NCBI GenBank assembly: GCA_903920405.1
Contig: CAIXMC010000184.1
Span: 1-8,883, forward strand
Direction of reading: 5' to 3'
DNA from: an uncultured beta proteobacterium
GTDB taxonomy: Bacteria > Pseudomonadota > Gammaproteobacteria > Burkholderiales > Burkholderiaceae_C
Length of the DNA: 8,883 bases
The position numbers and the translations under genes are program-made. This document shows, piece after piece, positions 1-6,236 of the stretch. Numbering within the stretch: the first letter of the stretch is position 1; each line of letters starts with the position of its first letter. Below the pieces are notes generated by a model. It was given only the letters and a program-made list of their open reading frames with translations, was not told where the DNA came from and searched no databases.

Positions 1-297
1 AGATTCCATCGCATGGGTGCGACTGTTGAGCTCCTGGCGCAAGCGGTCATTGCTGTGCGAGAGTTCGATCGAGCTTAATTGCAAACTGCGCGTTTTGAGT
101 TCAATGTCGCGGTCGCTTTGTTCATACGCTGCCTCGACATGCGCCAAAAATGGATTCAAACCAGACAACAATCGTTGCGCTGATTCCGACACATCGGGCA
201 AGTTGGCTAACTGCTGCAACTGCACCCACAACAGGGGCAGTTGTTCTTCTTCAAGTCCGGTCAAACGCTTGAGTTGACGCGCCAACAGTTTATTCAT
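1..297 (-). CDS. N-terminal part of a probable signal-transduction protein (sensor kinase or cyclic-di-GMP type); cut by the window edge
   Basis: An open frame begins at an ATG (CAT at 295-297 on the plus strand) and stays open for 99 codons to the left edge, so the C-terminus is missing. The visible protein starts MNKLLARQLKRLTGLEEEQL. It is largely helical, rich in Leu, Gln, Glu and Arg, and contains AHVEAAYEQSDRDIELKTRS followed by a coiled-coil-like stretch with LSSIELSHSNDRLRQELNSR. From memory, segments of the type AYEQSDRDLELRTRSLELSS..ELxxANERLRxEL precede PAS, histidine-kinase or GGDEF/EAL modules in many Burkholderiales proteins; none of those catalytic domains lies inside the window, so the class of signalling protein is open. 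There is no signal peptide or membrane segment in the visible part, which suggests a cytoplasmic N-terminus. No clear Shine-Dalgarno precedes the ATG; a TTG two codons upstream is an alternative start. It follows purU on the same strand with a 69-bp gap and may be co-transcribed with it. Confidence 0.6.
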   Translation of the reverse strand, partial: MNKLLARQLKRLTGLEEEQLPLLWVQLQQLANLPDVSESAQRLLSGLNPFLAHVEAAYEQSDRDIELKTRSLQLSSIELSHSNDRLRQELNSRTHAMES

Positions 298-366
298 GAT
301 CAATGAACACCAGGCGCTGTCAAAAATTCGGTATCTTTCGCGTCGGTCAAGTGCATAGCCACATCG

Positions 367-1212
367 CTACTTGAAAATCACCGTCTTGTGCCCGTTCATT
401 AGCACACGATGTTCGCTATGCCATTTCACGGCGCGAGCCAATACCAGGCTTTCGGTATCGCGTCCCAGGGCTGTCAGGTCTGCGACGGTATTGCTGTGAT
501 CGACGCGGGTCACATCTTGCTCAATGATGGGGCCTTCGTCCAGATCAGCAGTCACATAGTGGGCAGTCGCACCCATCAGTTTCACACCACGGTCATGCGC
601 CTGATGGTACGGTTTTGCACCCTTGAAACTTGGCAAAAACGAGTGGTGAATGTTGATGGCCTTGCCTTTTAGCGCGTGGCACATGTCATTGCTCAAAACT
701 TGCATGTAGCGTGCCAGCACCACCAGTTCGGCTTCTTCATCTTCGATGACATCCAACTGTCGTGCCTCTGTCTGCGCTTTGCTGGCGGCGCTGATCGGCA
801 AGTGATGAAACGGCACGTTATAACTGGCAGAGAGTTGATAAAACGCACGGTGGTTTGAAATGATAGCGCGAATGTCCAGAGGCAACAGTGCGCTTTTCCA
901 GCGAAACAACAGGTCGTTCAAGCAATGCCCTTCCTGACTGACCATAATGACCGTTCGCATGGGCTGTGCTTTGGCGTGCAATTGCCATTGCATGGCATAC
1001 GGCTTTGCAAAACTGGCAATGTGCGTTTTCAGATCGTTTAGCTCCAAGGCGCAGGAAAACTGCACCCGCATGAAAAACAGTCCGGTGCAGGGATCATTAA
1101 ACTGGGCTGCCTCTTCAATATTGCCACTGCGGTCGAGCAAAAAGCCAGACACTGCGTGAACAAGCCCCAAACGGTCAGGGCAGGACAGGGTCAAAATATA
1201 AACGGGATACAT
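367..1212 (-). CDS. purU: Formyltetrahydrofolate deformylase
   Basis: This 281-residue cytoplasmic enzyme hydrolyses 10-formyl-tetrahydrofolate to tetrahydrofolate and formate, balancing one-carbon pools and feeding formate to purine synthesis. An N-terminal ACT domain (about residues 4-80, starting YILTLSCPDRLGLVHAVSGF, with TGLFFMRV at 43-50) precedes a formyltransferase-like catalytic domain (about 85-281). The catalytic triad of the GART/PurN family is present: N187 and H189 in INIHHSFLPSF, and D225 in HYVTADLDEGPII. The length fits the family (about 280-290). The start is chosen at ATG 1212 because homologues begin just before the ACT strand. The frame continues upstream to a GTG at 1296, but those 28 extra residues look unlike the family. 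No good Shine-Dalgarno precedes ATG 1212; the bases just upstream are C-rich. The gene is divergent from the helicase gene and is followed after 69 bp by the co-oriented signalling gene. The assignment is firm; only the exact start is uncertain. Confidence 0.95.
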   Translation of the reverse strand: MYPVYILTLSCPDRLGLVHAVSGFLLDRSGNIEEAAQFNDPCTGLFFMRVQFSCALELNDLKTHIASFAKPYAMQWQLHAKAQPMRTVIMVSQEGHCLNDLLFRWKSALLPLDIRAIISNHRAFYQLSASYNVPFHHLPISAASKAQTEARQLDVIEDEEAELVVLARYMQVLSNDMCHALKGKAINIHHSFLPSFKGAKPYHQAHDRGVKLMGATAHYVTADLDEGPIIEQDVTRVDHSNTVADLTALGRDTESLVLARAVKWHSEHRVLMNGHKTVIFK

Positions 1213-1325
1213 GGGGGGTTGTGCATGGTGATCAAGGTGGAAAATGAACCAATCGTTGGAACACCCATTTGTGCCACCAATTATCCACAAATCCACCCTT
1301 CAAACCTGTGTCACAATCGCCCACT

Positions 1326-1345
1326 GCATTGCACTTCGCATTGCA
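1326..1345. repeat. Direct repeat of GCATTGCA, 12 bp period
   Basis: The octamer GCATTGCA occurs at 1326-1333 and again at 1338-1345, separated by CTTC. The 12-bp start-to-start distance is close to one helical turn, so two copies would face nearly the same side of the DNA. It lies in the divergent purU/helicase intergenic region, where an operator would be expected. No regulator is known for it, and chance occurrence is quite possible. Confidence 0.35.
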
Positions 1346-1431
1346 ACTCTGTACATCTCCCAACATTCACTTGGCCCAAAATCATACTGCTTGCAGCCTG
1401 GTTTTTCAAAGGGTCTCCTGCGCTGAAAAGT

Positions 1432-1448
1432 ACTCACCTGATGTGAGT
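1432..1448 (+). promoter_or_regulatory. Inverted repeat (6-bp stem, 5-nt loop) in the helicase leader region
   Basis: ACTCAC (1432-1437) and GTGAGT (1443-1448) are perfect reverse complements around the loop CTGAT. A second possible pairing, CTGA (1438-1441) with TCAG (1448-1451), overlaps and excludes the first. It could be an RNA hairpin in the leader or a palindromic protein-binding site in DNA. Six T residues follow about 25 nt later, too far for a standard terminator. Confidence 0.35.
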
Positions 1449-1497
1449 CAGAGCTGGTTCCGTTTGGTGGTTGATGTTTTTTAACCATCCACGGGGC

Positions 1498-1516
1498 CAC
1501 CGCACATCTTGCGGTG
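1498..1516 (+). promoter_or_regulatory. 7-bp perfect hairpin just upstream of the helicase start codon
   Basis: CACCGCA (1498-1504) and TGCGGTG (1510-1516) form a perfect GC-rich 7-bp stem closing the loop CATCT. The 3' side ends 20 nt before the ATG at 1537. The intervening sequence has only a weak purine stretch (GAAAGAAA) as ribosome-binding site. A stem here does not hide the ribosome-binding site itself but sits against the edge of the initiation region. It could affect translation, mRNA stability or binding of the encoded RNA helicase. No T-run follows, so it is not an intrinsic terminator. Confidence 0.45.
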
Positions 1517-1536
1517 CTCGCGTATGAAAGAAATTC

Positions 1537-3345
1537 ATGACTGACACTACTCTAGTGACGGGCGTTTTATCGTCTGTCAACGTCCCATCCCATCACGTTA
1601 ACGTCGAGGATGCCGCACAGGCATTGAAGACCGAAGCGCCCAACGGCTTTGCCACGATGGGCTTAGCTCCCGAACTGCTTCGTGCGATCAAAGACCTAGG
1701 ATTTACCCAACCCACCCCCGTTCAGATAAAAACCATCCCGTTGGCCATGCAAGGCCACAGCGCAGGTGCAACGGATGCCCGTTTTATTGATTTGATGGTG
1801 TCAAGCCAAACGGGCAGCGGAAAAACAGCCGCTTTTTTACTGCCCATGCTGCACACTTTGTTAGACCAGCGCACCCATGCCGAAACCAAGGAGCGTACCG
1901 ATTATGAGCGAGCAGTCGCTCAAGCCGCTGCCAAAGGCGAAGCTCCTCCCAAACGTGCCAAGCGCAAAGACCCCACGAATCCGCGTCATTTCACTGCGTC
2001 AGCACCTGGTGCGCTCATTCTTTGCCCTACCCGTGAACTGGCACAGCAAGTCGCCAGCGACGCAATTGACCTGGTGCAGCACTGCCGCGGATTGCGTGTG
2101 GCCAATATTGTGGGCGGTATGCCCTACCAGATGCAAATTGCCAAATTGCAAAATGCCAACCTGGTGGTGGCCACTCCCGGTCGTTTGCTGGACTTGCAGC
2201 GATCGATGCAGATCAAGCTCGACCAGGTCCAATTTTTGGTAGTCGATGAGGCTGACCGCATGCTTGACCTTGGTTTTTCGGACGACCTAGCCGAAGTGAA
2301 TCAACTGACTATTGCCAGAAAACAAACCATGATGTTCAGCGCGACTTTTGCGCAGCGCATACAGCAGTTGGCGGCCCGTGTCATGCGTGAGCCTCAACGT
2401 ATCACCATTGACAGCCCCCAGGAAAAACACGCCAACATCAAACAAGTTCTGTTTTGGGCAGACAACGCCCAGCACAAGCGCAAGCTACTTGACCACTGGC
2501 TGCGCGATACCACCATTAACCAGGCCATTGTCATTGCCAGCACGCAAATTGAATGCGACGGCTTAGCCAATGACCTGCAACAGGATGGCTTTGATGCCGT
2601 GGCGCTGCATGGCGCTTTGAGTCAAGGGTTGCGCAACCGCCGTTTGATGGCGCTGCGACAAGGACAAGTACAGATTTTGGTCGCCACGGATGTCGCCGCA
2701 CGCGGTTTGGATGTGCCCACCATCACGCATATTTTCAACTTTGGTTTACCCATGAAGGCAGAGGACTACATTCACCGCATTGGTCGCACTGGTCGTGCAG
2801 GGCGTGATGGTCTGGCAGTTACGCTTGCCGAGTTTCGTGACCGCCGCAAAATTTTTGACATTGAAGCCTACAGCCGCCAGCCCATCAAGGCCGAAGTGGT
2901 GCCTGGCTTGGAGCCCCAACAACGCATGCCTGAATCACGTCCAAACAGTGGTTTTGGGGGTCGTAACAACCGTGGTGGGTCAGAGTTTCACTCGCGCGAT
3001 CGCAAATTTGGTGGCGGTGGCTTTGGTGGCAACCGAGGCAATTTTGGTGACAGAAACTTTAATAACACGCCAAGTGACTTTGCCCCACGTGCAGAACAGC
3101 CAACGGCCCCGCGTGAAGGCTTTGAACGCAAGGGTGGTTTTAATGACCGCTTTGCCGGTGACCGCTTTGCCGGCGGTGACCGCTCTCCCGCAGGTGACCG
3201 CTTTGCCGGTGACCGCAATGCTCCCCCACGTGGTGATTTTGCAGGTCGCCAGCCAGCGTTTGGAAAGCCCGCCTTTGCCAAGCCCGCAGGCAAGGTGTTT
3301 GTGCCGCGTGATACGCCCAGACGGTTTCCCCAAAACGACCGTTGA
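1537..3345 (+). CDS. DEAD-box ATP-dependent RNA helicase (RhlE-like)
   Basis: This 602-residue cytoplasmic helicase unwinds short RNA duplexes with ATP; relatives act in ribosome assembly, mRNA decay and cold adaptation. All core motifs are present: Q motif (F38 and GFTQPTPVQ, Q63), motif I SSQTGSGKT (89-97), Ia PTRELA (164-169), GG (193-194), Ib TPGR (213-216), II DEAD (237-240), III SAT (268-270), V ATDVAARGLD (383-392) and VI HRIGRTGR (413-420). A charged insert of about 45 residues (about 111-157, with PPKRAKRKDP) separates motifs I and Ia; I recall a similar insert in Comamonadaceae homologues. After the core (about residue 455) comes a disordered tail of about 145 residues rich in Gly, Arg, Phe and Asn, with GGGGFGGNRGNFGDRNF and DRFAG-type repeats, typical of RNA-binding tails. 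The start fits the family; its ribosome-binding site is weak. It appears monocistronic, with a structured leader and a terminator-like hairpin about 80 nt after the stop. The family is certain; the subfamily name is not. Confidence 0.95.
   Translation: MTDTTLVTGVLSSVNVPSHHVNVEDAAQALKTEAPNGFATMGLAPELLRAIKDLGFTQPTPVQIKTIPLAMQGHSAGATDARFIDLMVSSQTGSGKTAAFLLPMLHTLLDQRTHAETKERTDYERAVAQAAAKGEAPPKRAKRKDPTNPRHFTASAPGALILCPTRELAQQVASDAIDLVQHCRGLRVANIVGGMPYQMQIAKLQNANLVVATPGRLLDLQRSMQIKLDQVQFLVVDEADRMLDLGFSDDLAEVNQLTIARKQTMMFSATFAQRIQQLAARVMREPQRITIDSPQEKHANIKQVLFWADNAQHKRKLLDHWLRDTTINQAIVIASTQIECDGLANDLQQDGFDAVALHGALSQGLRNRRLMALRQGQVQILVATDVAARGLDVPTITHIFNFGLPMKAEDYIHRIGRTGRAGRDGLAVTLAEFRDRRKIFDIEAYSRQPIKAEVVPGLEPQQRMPESRPNSGFGGRNNRGGSEFHSRDRKFGGGGFGGNRGNFGDRNFNNTPSDFAPRAEQPTAPREGFERKGGFNDRFAGDRFAGGDRSPAGDRFAGDRNAPPRGDFAGRQPAFGKPAFAKPAGKVFVPRDTPRRFPQNDR
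3145..3219 (+). repeat. In-frame 15/18-bp tandem repeats in the helicase tail
   Basis: Units begin at 3145, 3160, 3178, 3196 and 3211, each opening with GACCGC. The full 15-bp unit GACCGCTTTGCCGGT occurs at 3145-3159 and 3196-3210. An 18-bp variant lies at 3160-3177 and a diverged 18-bp unit at 3178-3195. They encode DRFAG, DRFAGG, DRSPAG, DRFAG and the start of DRNAPPRG (residues 537-566). All units are multiples of three, so gain or loss of a unit keeps the frame. Confidence 0.85.
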
Positions 3346-3423
3346 TTGTTTGTGATCAAAAGGTCAAGATAAGCGCTTAACGGATAAGTTTTCTACGTCA
3401 AAAAATATACAAAATTCGGTTCT

Positions 3424-3460
3424 AACGCGCTCTGGTATTGCGTTGAGTGCTACGTTTTTT
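3424..3460 (+). terminator. Probable intrinsic terminator of the helicase gene
   Basis: GCGCTC (3427-3432) can pair with GAGTGC (3445-3450), including one G-T pair, around a 12-nt loop. AAC (3424-3426) can extend the stem with GTT (3454-3456) across a TAC bulge. A run of six T residues follows at 3455-3460. An alternative stem, AACGC (3424-3428) with GCGTT (3440-3444), lies farther from the T-run. It sits 79 nt after the helicase stop. The stem is imperfect, so confidence is moderate. Confidence 0.4.
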
Positions 3461-3487
3461 GAAATTATTAGGTAAAAAACTTATTGT
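3459..3487 (+). promoter_or_regulatory. Sigma-70-type promoter for the P-type ATPase gene
   Basis: TTGAAA (3459-3464; 5 of 6 to TTGACA) and TATTGT (3482-3487; 4 of 6 to TATAAT) are separated by exactly 17 bp of AT-rich spacer. Transcription would start near 3494 and leave a leader of roughly 70 nt before the ATG at 3563. The first two bases of the -35 are the last two T residues of the upstream terminator T-run, so the two signals are packed together. No operator-like palindrome is evident around it. Confidence 0.5.
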
Positions 3488-3562
3488 TCATCATTTAAGG
3501 GATGTGATTCTCCCAACTTCCCAAGTGACAATCCCATCTCCATATCTATCAGTGAGTTTGAC

Positions 3563-6175
3563 ATGAATCACCCACATCGCCCTGATGCCGTCGATACGGC
3601 TGTCCATTTGTCTGCTGCTGGTTTGAGTACACAACAAGCCCATCAGCGACTCCAGCAGGATGGCCCCAACGTACTGCCCTCCGACCAGCACCGTGGTTTG
3701 TTTGGCATTATTCGCGAAACATTGTCAGATCCCATGTTTTCGCTCTTGTTGGGTGCGGGTGTGCTGTACTTTCTGTTGGGCGATTTGCAGGAAGGTCTCA
3801 TTTTGATGGGGTTGGTACTGGTGGTTCTTGCCCTGACTTTGTACCAGGAGGGTAAGACCGAGCACGCACTGGCTTCCTTGCGTGATTTGACCAGCCCGCG
3901 TGCCTTGGTGCTGCGTGACGGACAGCCTGTTCGGATTGCAGGGCGAGATGTGGTGTGCGGCGATGTGCTGATTGTGGCCGAGGGCGATCGCGTGGCGGCA
4001 GATGCCATGCTCATCAACGCCACAGATGTGCAAGCTGATGAATCCTTGCTCACCGGCGAGCCTGTCCCTGTTGACAAAATGGTCGGTTCAAGTTCACAGT
4101 CCATTCTGTTTTCAGGAACCCTTTTGGTGCGTGGTCACGGCTTGGCGCAAGTGACTGCCACGGGCTGCAACAGTGAAGTGGGGCGCATCGGCGTGGCGCT
4201 GGCGGGATTGGGCACTGAAACATCCCCTTTGCGACTGCAAACTGCGCGCTTAATGCAAGTGCTGGCCATTACCGCTTTGGTGGCCAGTTTGTTGCTGGTG
4301 GCAGCTTTTGGCTTGCAGCGTGGCGACTGGATGGGTGCGCTTCTGGCGGGCATTGCTTTGGCGATGGCCTTGTTGCCGCAGGAATTTAGCGTAGTGCTCA
4401 CAGTCATTCCCGCACTGGGTGCCTGGAGACTGTCAAAACACAAGGTATTAACCAGACGTATCGCCGCCATCGAAACACTGGGCGCAACCAGTGTGCTGTG
4501 CGTGGACAAAACTGGCACCCTGACAGAAAACCGCATGACCGTTACCGATCTGTATGTGCAGCCCCAGACATCACCTGATGGCTCAAAGGATGGGTCTATC
4601 CCAACACAGCCCGAAAGTTTGCTGATTGACTACGCCACTGCGACCGAACTGCCTGAGAGCTTTCACACGCTGGTGGAGTTTTCAATTTTGGCCAGCATGA
4701 GCGATCCGTTTGATCCGATGGAAAAAGCCTTCCACCGTCTGGGCCAGCATTTTTTGAAAGACACCGAGCATTTGCACCACGACTGGACACTGCTACAGCA
4801 ATACGGCATGACCCCTGAATTGCGTGCCATGTCACATGTCTGGCGGGCCATAGAGGGCACATCGCACGTTGTGGCTGCCAAGGGTTCCCCAGAAGCCATT
4901 GTCGATTTATGCCACATGAATGCCGATGATCAGAGGCAAATTACCAGTGCAGTCAATGCCATGGCGGCCAAAGGGCTACGCGTGCTCGGTGTGGCGCGCG
5001 CCTGTTTCACAGGCCAGGACTGGCCTGCCATCGAGCATGATTTTGAGTTTCAATTGGTGGGTTTGTTAGGTCTGGCTGATCCTTTGCGTGCCGAGATACC
5101 GCAGGCAGTCCAGGAAGCCCGAAGAGCCGGCATCAGGGTGGTGATGATTACCGGTGATTACCCCGCGACAGCCATGGCCATTGCACGACAGGCGGGGTTG
5201 GAAACTCAAGGTGAGTTATCTGAGGGCGTACTGACAGGCGATGAACTGACCGCCTTGAGTGATGCCCAATTGCAACAACGCATTCACAACGTCAGTATTT
5301 GCGCACGCATTGCCCCCACCCAAAAGCTTCGCATTGTTCAAGCACTCAAGGCCAATGGCGATGTCGTGGCTATGACGGGCGATGGTGTCAATGATGCGCC
5401 TGCCCTGAAGTGCGCCCATGTCGGTGTGGCAATGGGCGAGCGTGGCACCGATGTTGCGCGCGAAGCATCGTCTGTGGTGCTACTCAACGATAACTTTGCA
5501 GCCCTGGTACATGCTGTGCGGCTGGGGCGGCGTATTTTTGACAACCTGCGCAAGTCCATGTCTTACATTCTGGCGGTGCATGTTCCCATTGCCGGCATGG
5601 CGCTTGTGCCCGTGTTGCTGGGCTGGCCTACCGTATTGTTTCCGTTGCACATTGCCTTTTTGGAGCTGGTGATAGACCCTGCATGTTCCATGGTGTTTGA
5701 AAACGAACCTGACGAGCCTCAGTTGATGGAACGCCCCCCGCGTAATGTGCATATGCCATTGTTTGGTGGCATGACGCTGGCGTGGGCATTTGTACAAGGC
5801 TTGGGGGCACTGGCATTGGTGCTGGCTGCTACCTGGTGGGGGTTGGGGCATTTGAGTGAAGGCGCTGCACGGGCATTTACCTTTGCCACGCTGGTTTCAG
5901 GCAACCTGGCACTGATTTTGTCCAACCGTGCGCACAGCGGTTCGCTATGGCAAAGCCTGCGCGTACCCAATCGCACGTTGTGGGGAGTGTGCTCTGCTGC
6001 GCTTTTGTTACTAGGGCTGGCCGTGTACGTGCCGTGGCTGGCGAGGTTGTTTAAATTTGAATGGTTACCGCTGTCGTGGCTGGGAGCTGCACTGGGTTTG
6101 GGTGTGGTTCTGGTTTTGGTTTTGGAAGTGGCCAAGCCCTTTCAAAAACCTGTTGCAAGTTTAGTACGGGCCTAA
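3563..6175 (+). CDS. Cation-translocating P-type ATPase (P2-like, unusual ion site)
   Basis: This 870-residue inner-membrane pump couples ATP hydrolysis to ion transport. An N-terminal cation-ATPase segment (about 11-60) is followed by membrane helices M1-M2 (about 58-95), the actuator domain with LLTGEP (162-167; TGE at 164-166), M3-M4 (about 231-285), the phosphorylation motif DKTGTLT (315-321, D315 phosphorylated), a short nucleotide-binding domain with KGSPE (440-444), DPLR (506-509), ITGD (529-532), TGDGVNDAPAL (605-615) and M5-M10 (about 668-856). There is no heavy-metal-binding N-terminus and no CPC motif, so it is not a P1B pump. M4 reads LLPQEFSVVLT where SERCA has PEGLP, and M6 reads ELVIDPACS where SERCA has NLVTD. 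M5 lacks the SERCA Glu. Transported ion: unknown; Ca2+, Mg2+ or another cation could fit. Upstream is its own promoter; the Shine-Dalgarno is weak (GTGAG about 8 nt before ATG). It stands alone and converges on lysS. Confidence 0.92.
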   Translation: MNHPHRPDAVDTAVHLSAAGLSTQQAHQRLQQDGPNVLPSDQHRGLFGIIRETLSDPMFSLLLGAGVLYFLLGDLQEGLILMGLVLVVLALTLYQEGKTEHALASLRDLTSPRALVLRDGQPVRIAGRDVVCGDVLIVAEGDRVAADAMLINATDVQADESLLTGEPVPVDKMVGSSSQSILFSGTLLVRGHGLAQVTATGCNSEVGRIGVALAGLGTETSPLRLQTARLMQVLAITALVASLLLVAAFGLQRGDWMGALLAGIALAMALLPQEFSVVLTVIPALGAWRLSKHKVLTRRIAAIETLGATSVLCVDKTGTLTENRMTVTDLYVQPQTSPDGSKDGSIPTQPESLLIDYATATELPESFHTLVEFSILASMSDPFDPMEKAFHRLGQHFLKDTEHLHHDWTLLQQYGMTPELRAMSHVWRAIEGTSHVVAAKGSPEAIVDLCHMNADDQRQITSAVNAMAAKGLRVLGVARACFTGQDWPAIEHDFEFQLVGLLGLADPLRAEIPQAVQEARRAGIRVVMITGDYPATAMAIARQAGLETQGELSEGVLTGDELTALSDAQLQQRIHNVSICARIAPTQKLRIVQALKANGDVVAMTGDGVNDAPALKCAHVGVAMGERGTDVAREASSVVLLNDNFAALVHAVRLGRRIFDNLRKSMSYILAVHVPIAGMALVPVLLGWPTVLFPLHIAFLELVIDPACSMVFENEPDEPQLMERPPRNVHMPLFGGMTLAWAFVQGLGALALVLAATWWGLGHLSEGAARAFTFATLVSGNLALILSNRAHSGSLWQSLRVPNRTLWGVCSAALLLLGLAVYVPWLARLFKFEWLPLSWLGAALGLGVVLVLVLEVAKPFQKPVASLVRA

Positions 6176-6178
6176 TTG

Positions 6179-6228
6179 AGTGGAGAGTGGTATTTGCTTC
6201 CCACGTCCCACTTCCCACTGGTATTTTT
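6179..6228 (+). terminator. Hairpin terminator between the converging ATPase and lysS genes
   Basis: AGTGGAGAGTGG (6179-6190) pairs with CCACTTCCCACT (6208-6219) as a 12-position stem with one A-C mismatch and one G-T pair, around a 17-nt loop. Then comes GGTA and five T residues (6224-6228). It starts 4 nt after the ATPase stop. On the minus strand the same hairpin is followed by CAATTA rather than a T-run, so termination of lysS here is less certain. Confidence 0.55.
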
Positions 6229-6236
6229 GAGTTCTT

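Larger units (their letters stand above)
1213..1536. other. 324-bp divergent intergenic region between purU and the DEAD-box helicase gene
   Basis: No convincing gene is present. The region must hold the promoters of both flanking genes. Visible elements: a GATAAT on the minus strand (1280-1285), a possible -10 for purU but without a good -35; a weak plus-strand pair TTGGAA (1256-1261) and AATTAT (1279-1284) with 17-bp spacing, each matching consensus at only 4 of 6 positions; a direct repeat GCATTGCA at 1326-1333 and 1338-1345; an inverted repeat ACTCAC/GTGAGT (1432-1448); a second inverted repeat CACCGCA/TGCGGTG (1498-1516) just upstream of the helicase start; and a six-T run near 1476. If the weak plus-strand promoter is real, the helicase mRNA would carry a leader of roughly 250 nt. 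Promoter positions are guesses. Confidence 0.6.

Noticed and set aside
17..277. Plus-strand open frame of 86 codons at the left edge
   Set aside because: It is antisense to the signalling gene N-terminus; the product is Ser/Cys-rich and unlike a real protein.
1376..1396. Possible sigma-54 promoter (TTGGCCC ... TTGCA)
   Set aside because: The spacing between the GG and GC elements is too long for the -24/-12 arrangement.
1156..1500. Short open frames in the purU/helicase intergenic region on both strands
   Set aside because: Several overlapping frames exist, none with a good ribosome-binding site, conserved motif or plausible composition.
2780..3355. Open frame of 191 codons in another plus frame of the helicase gene
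   Set aside because: It covers the low-complexity helicase tail, where repetitive GC-rich codons keep other frames open; the translated product is low-complexity and unlike any family.
2980..3359. Two minus-strand open frames opposite the helicase tail
   Set aside because: Both are mirrors of the Gly/Arg repeat coding sequence, with compositionally odd products (Lys/Thr/Ala or Pro/Ser/Arg repeats).
3358..3400. Possible terminator at CTTA/TAAG followed by TTTT, just after the helicase stop
   Set aside because: The stem has only four AT-rich pairs, far weaker than the hairpin at 3424-3460.
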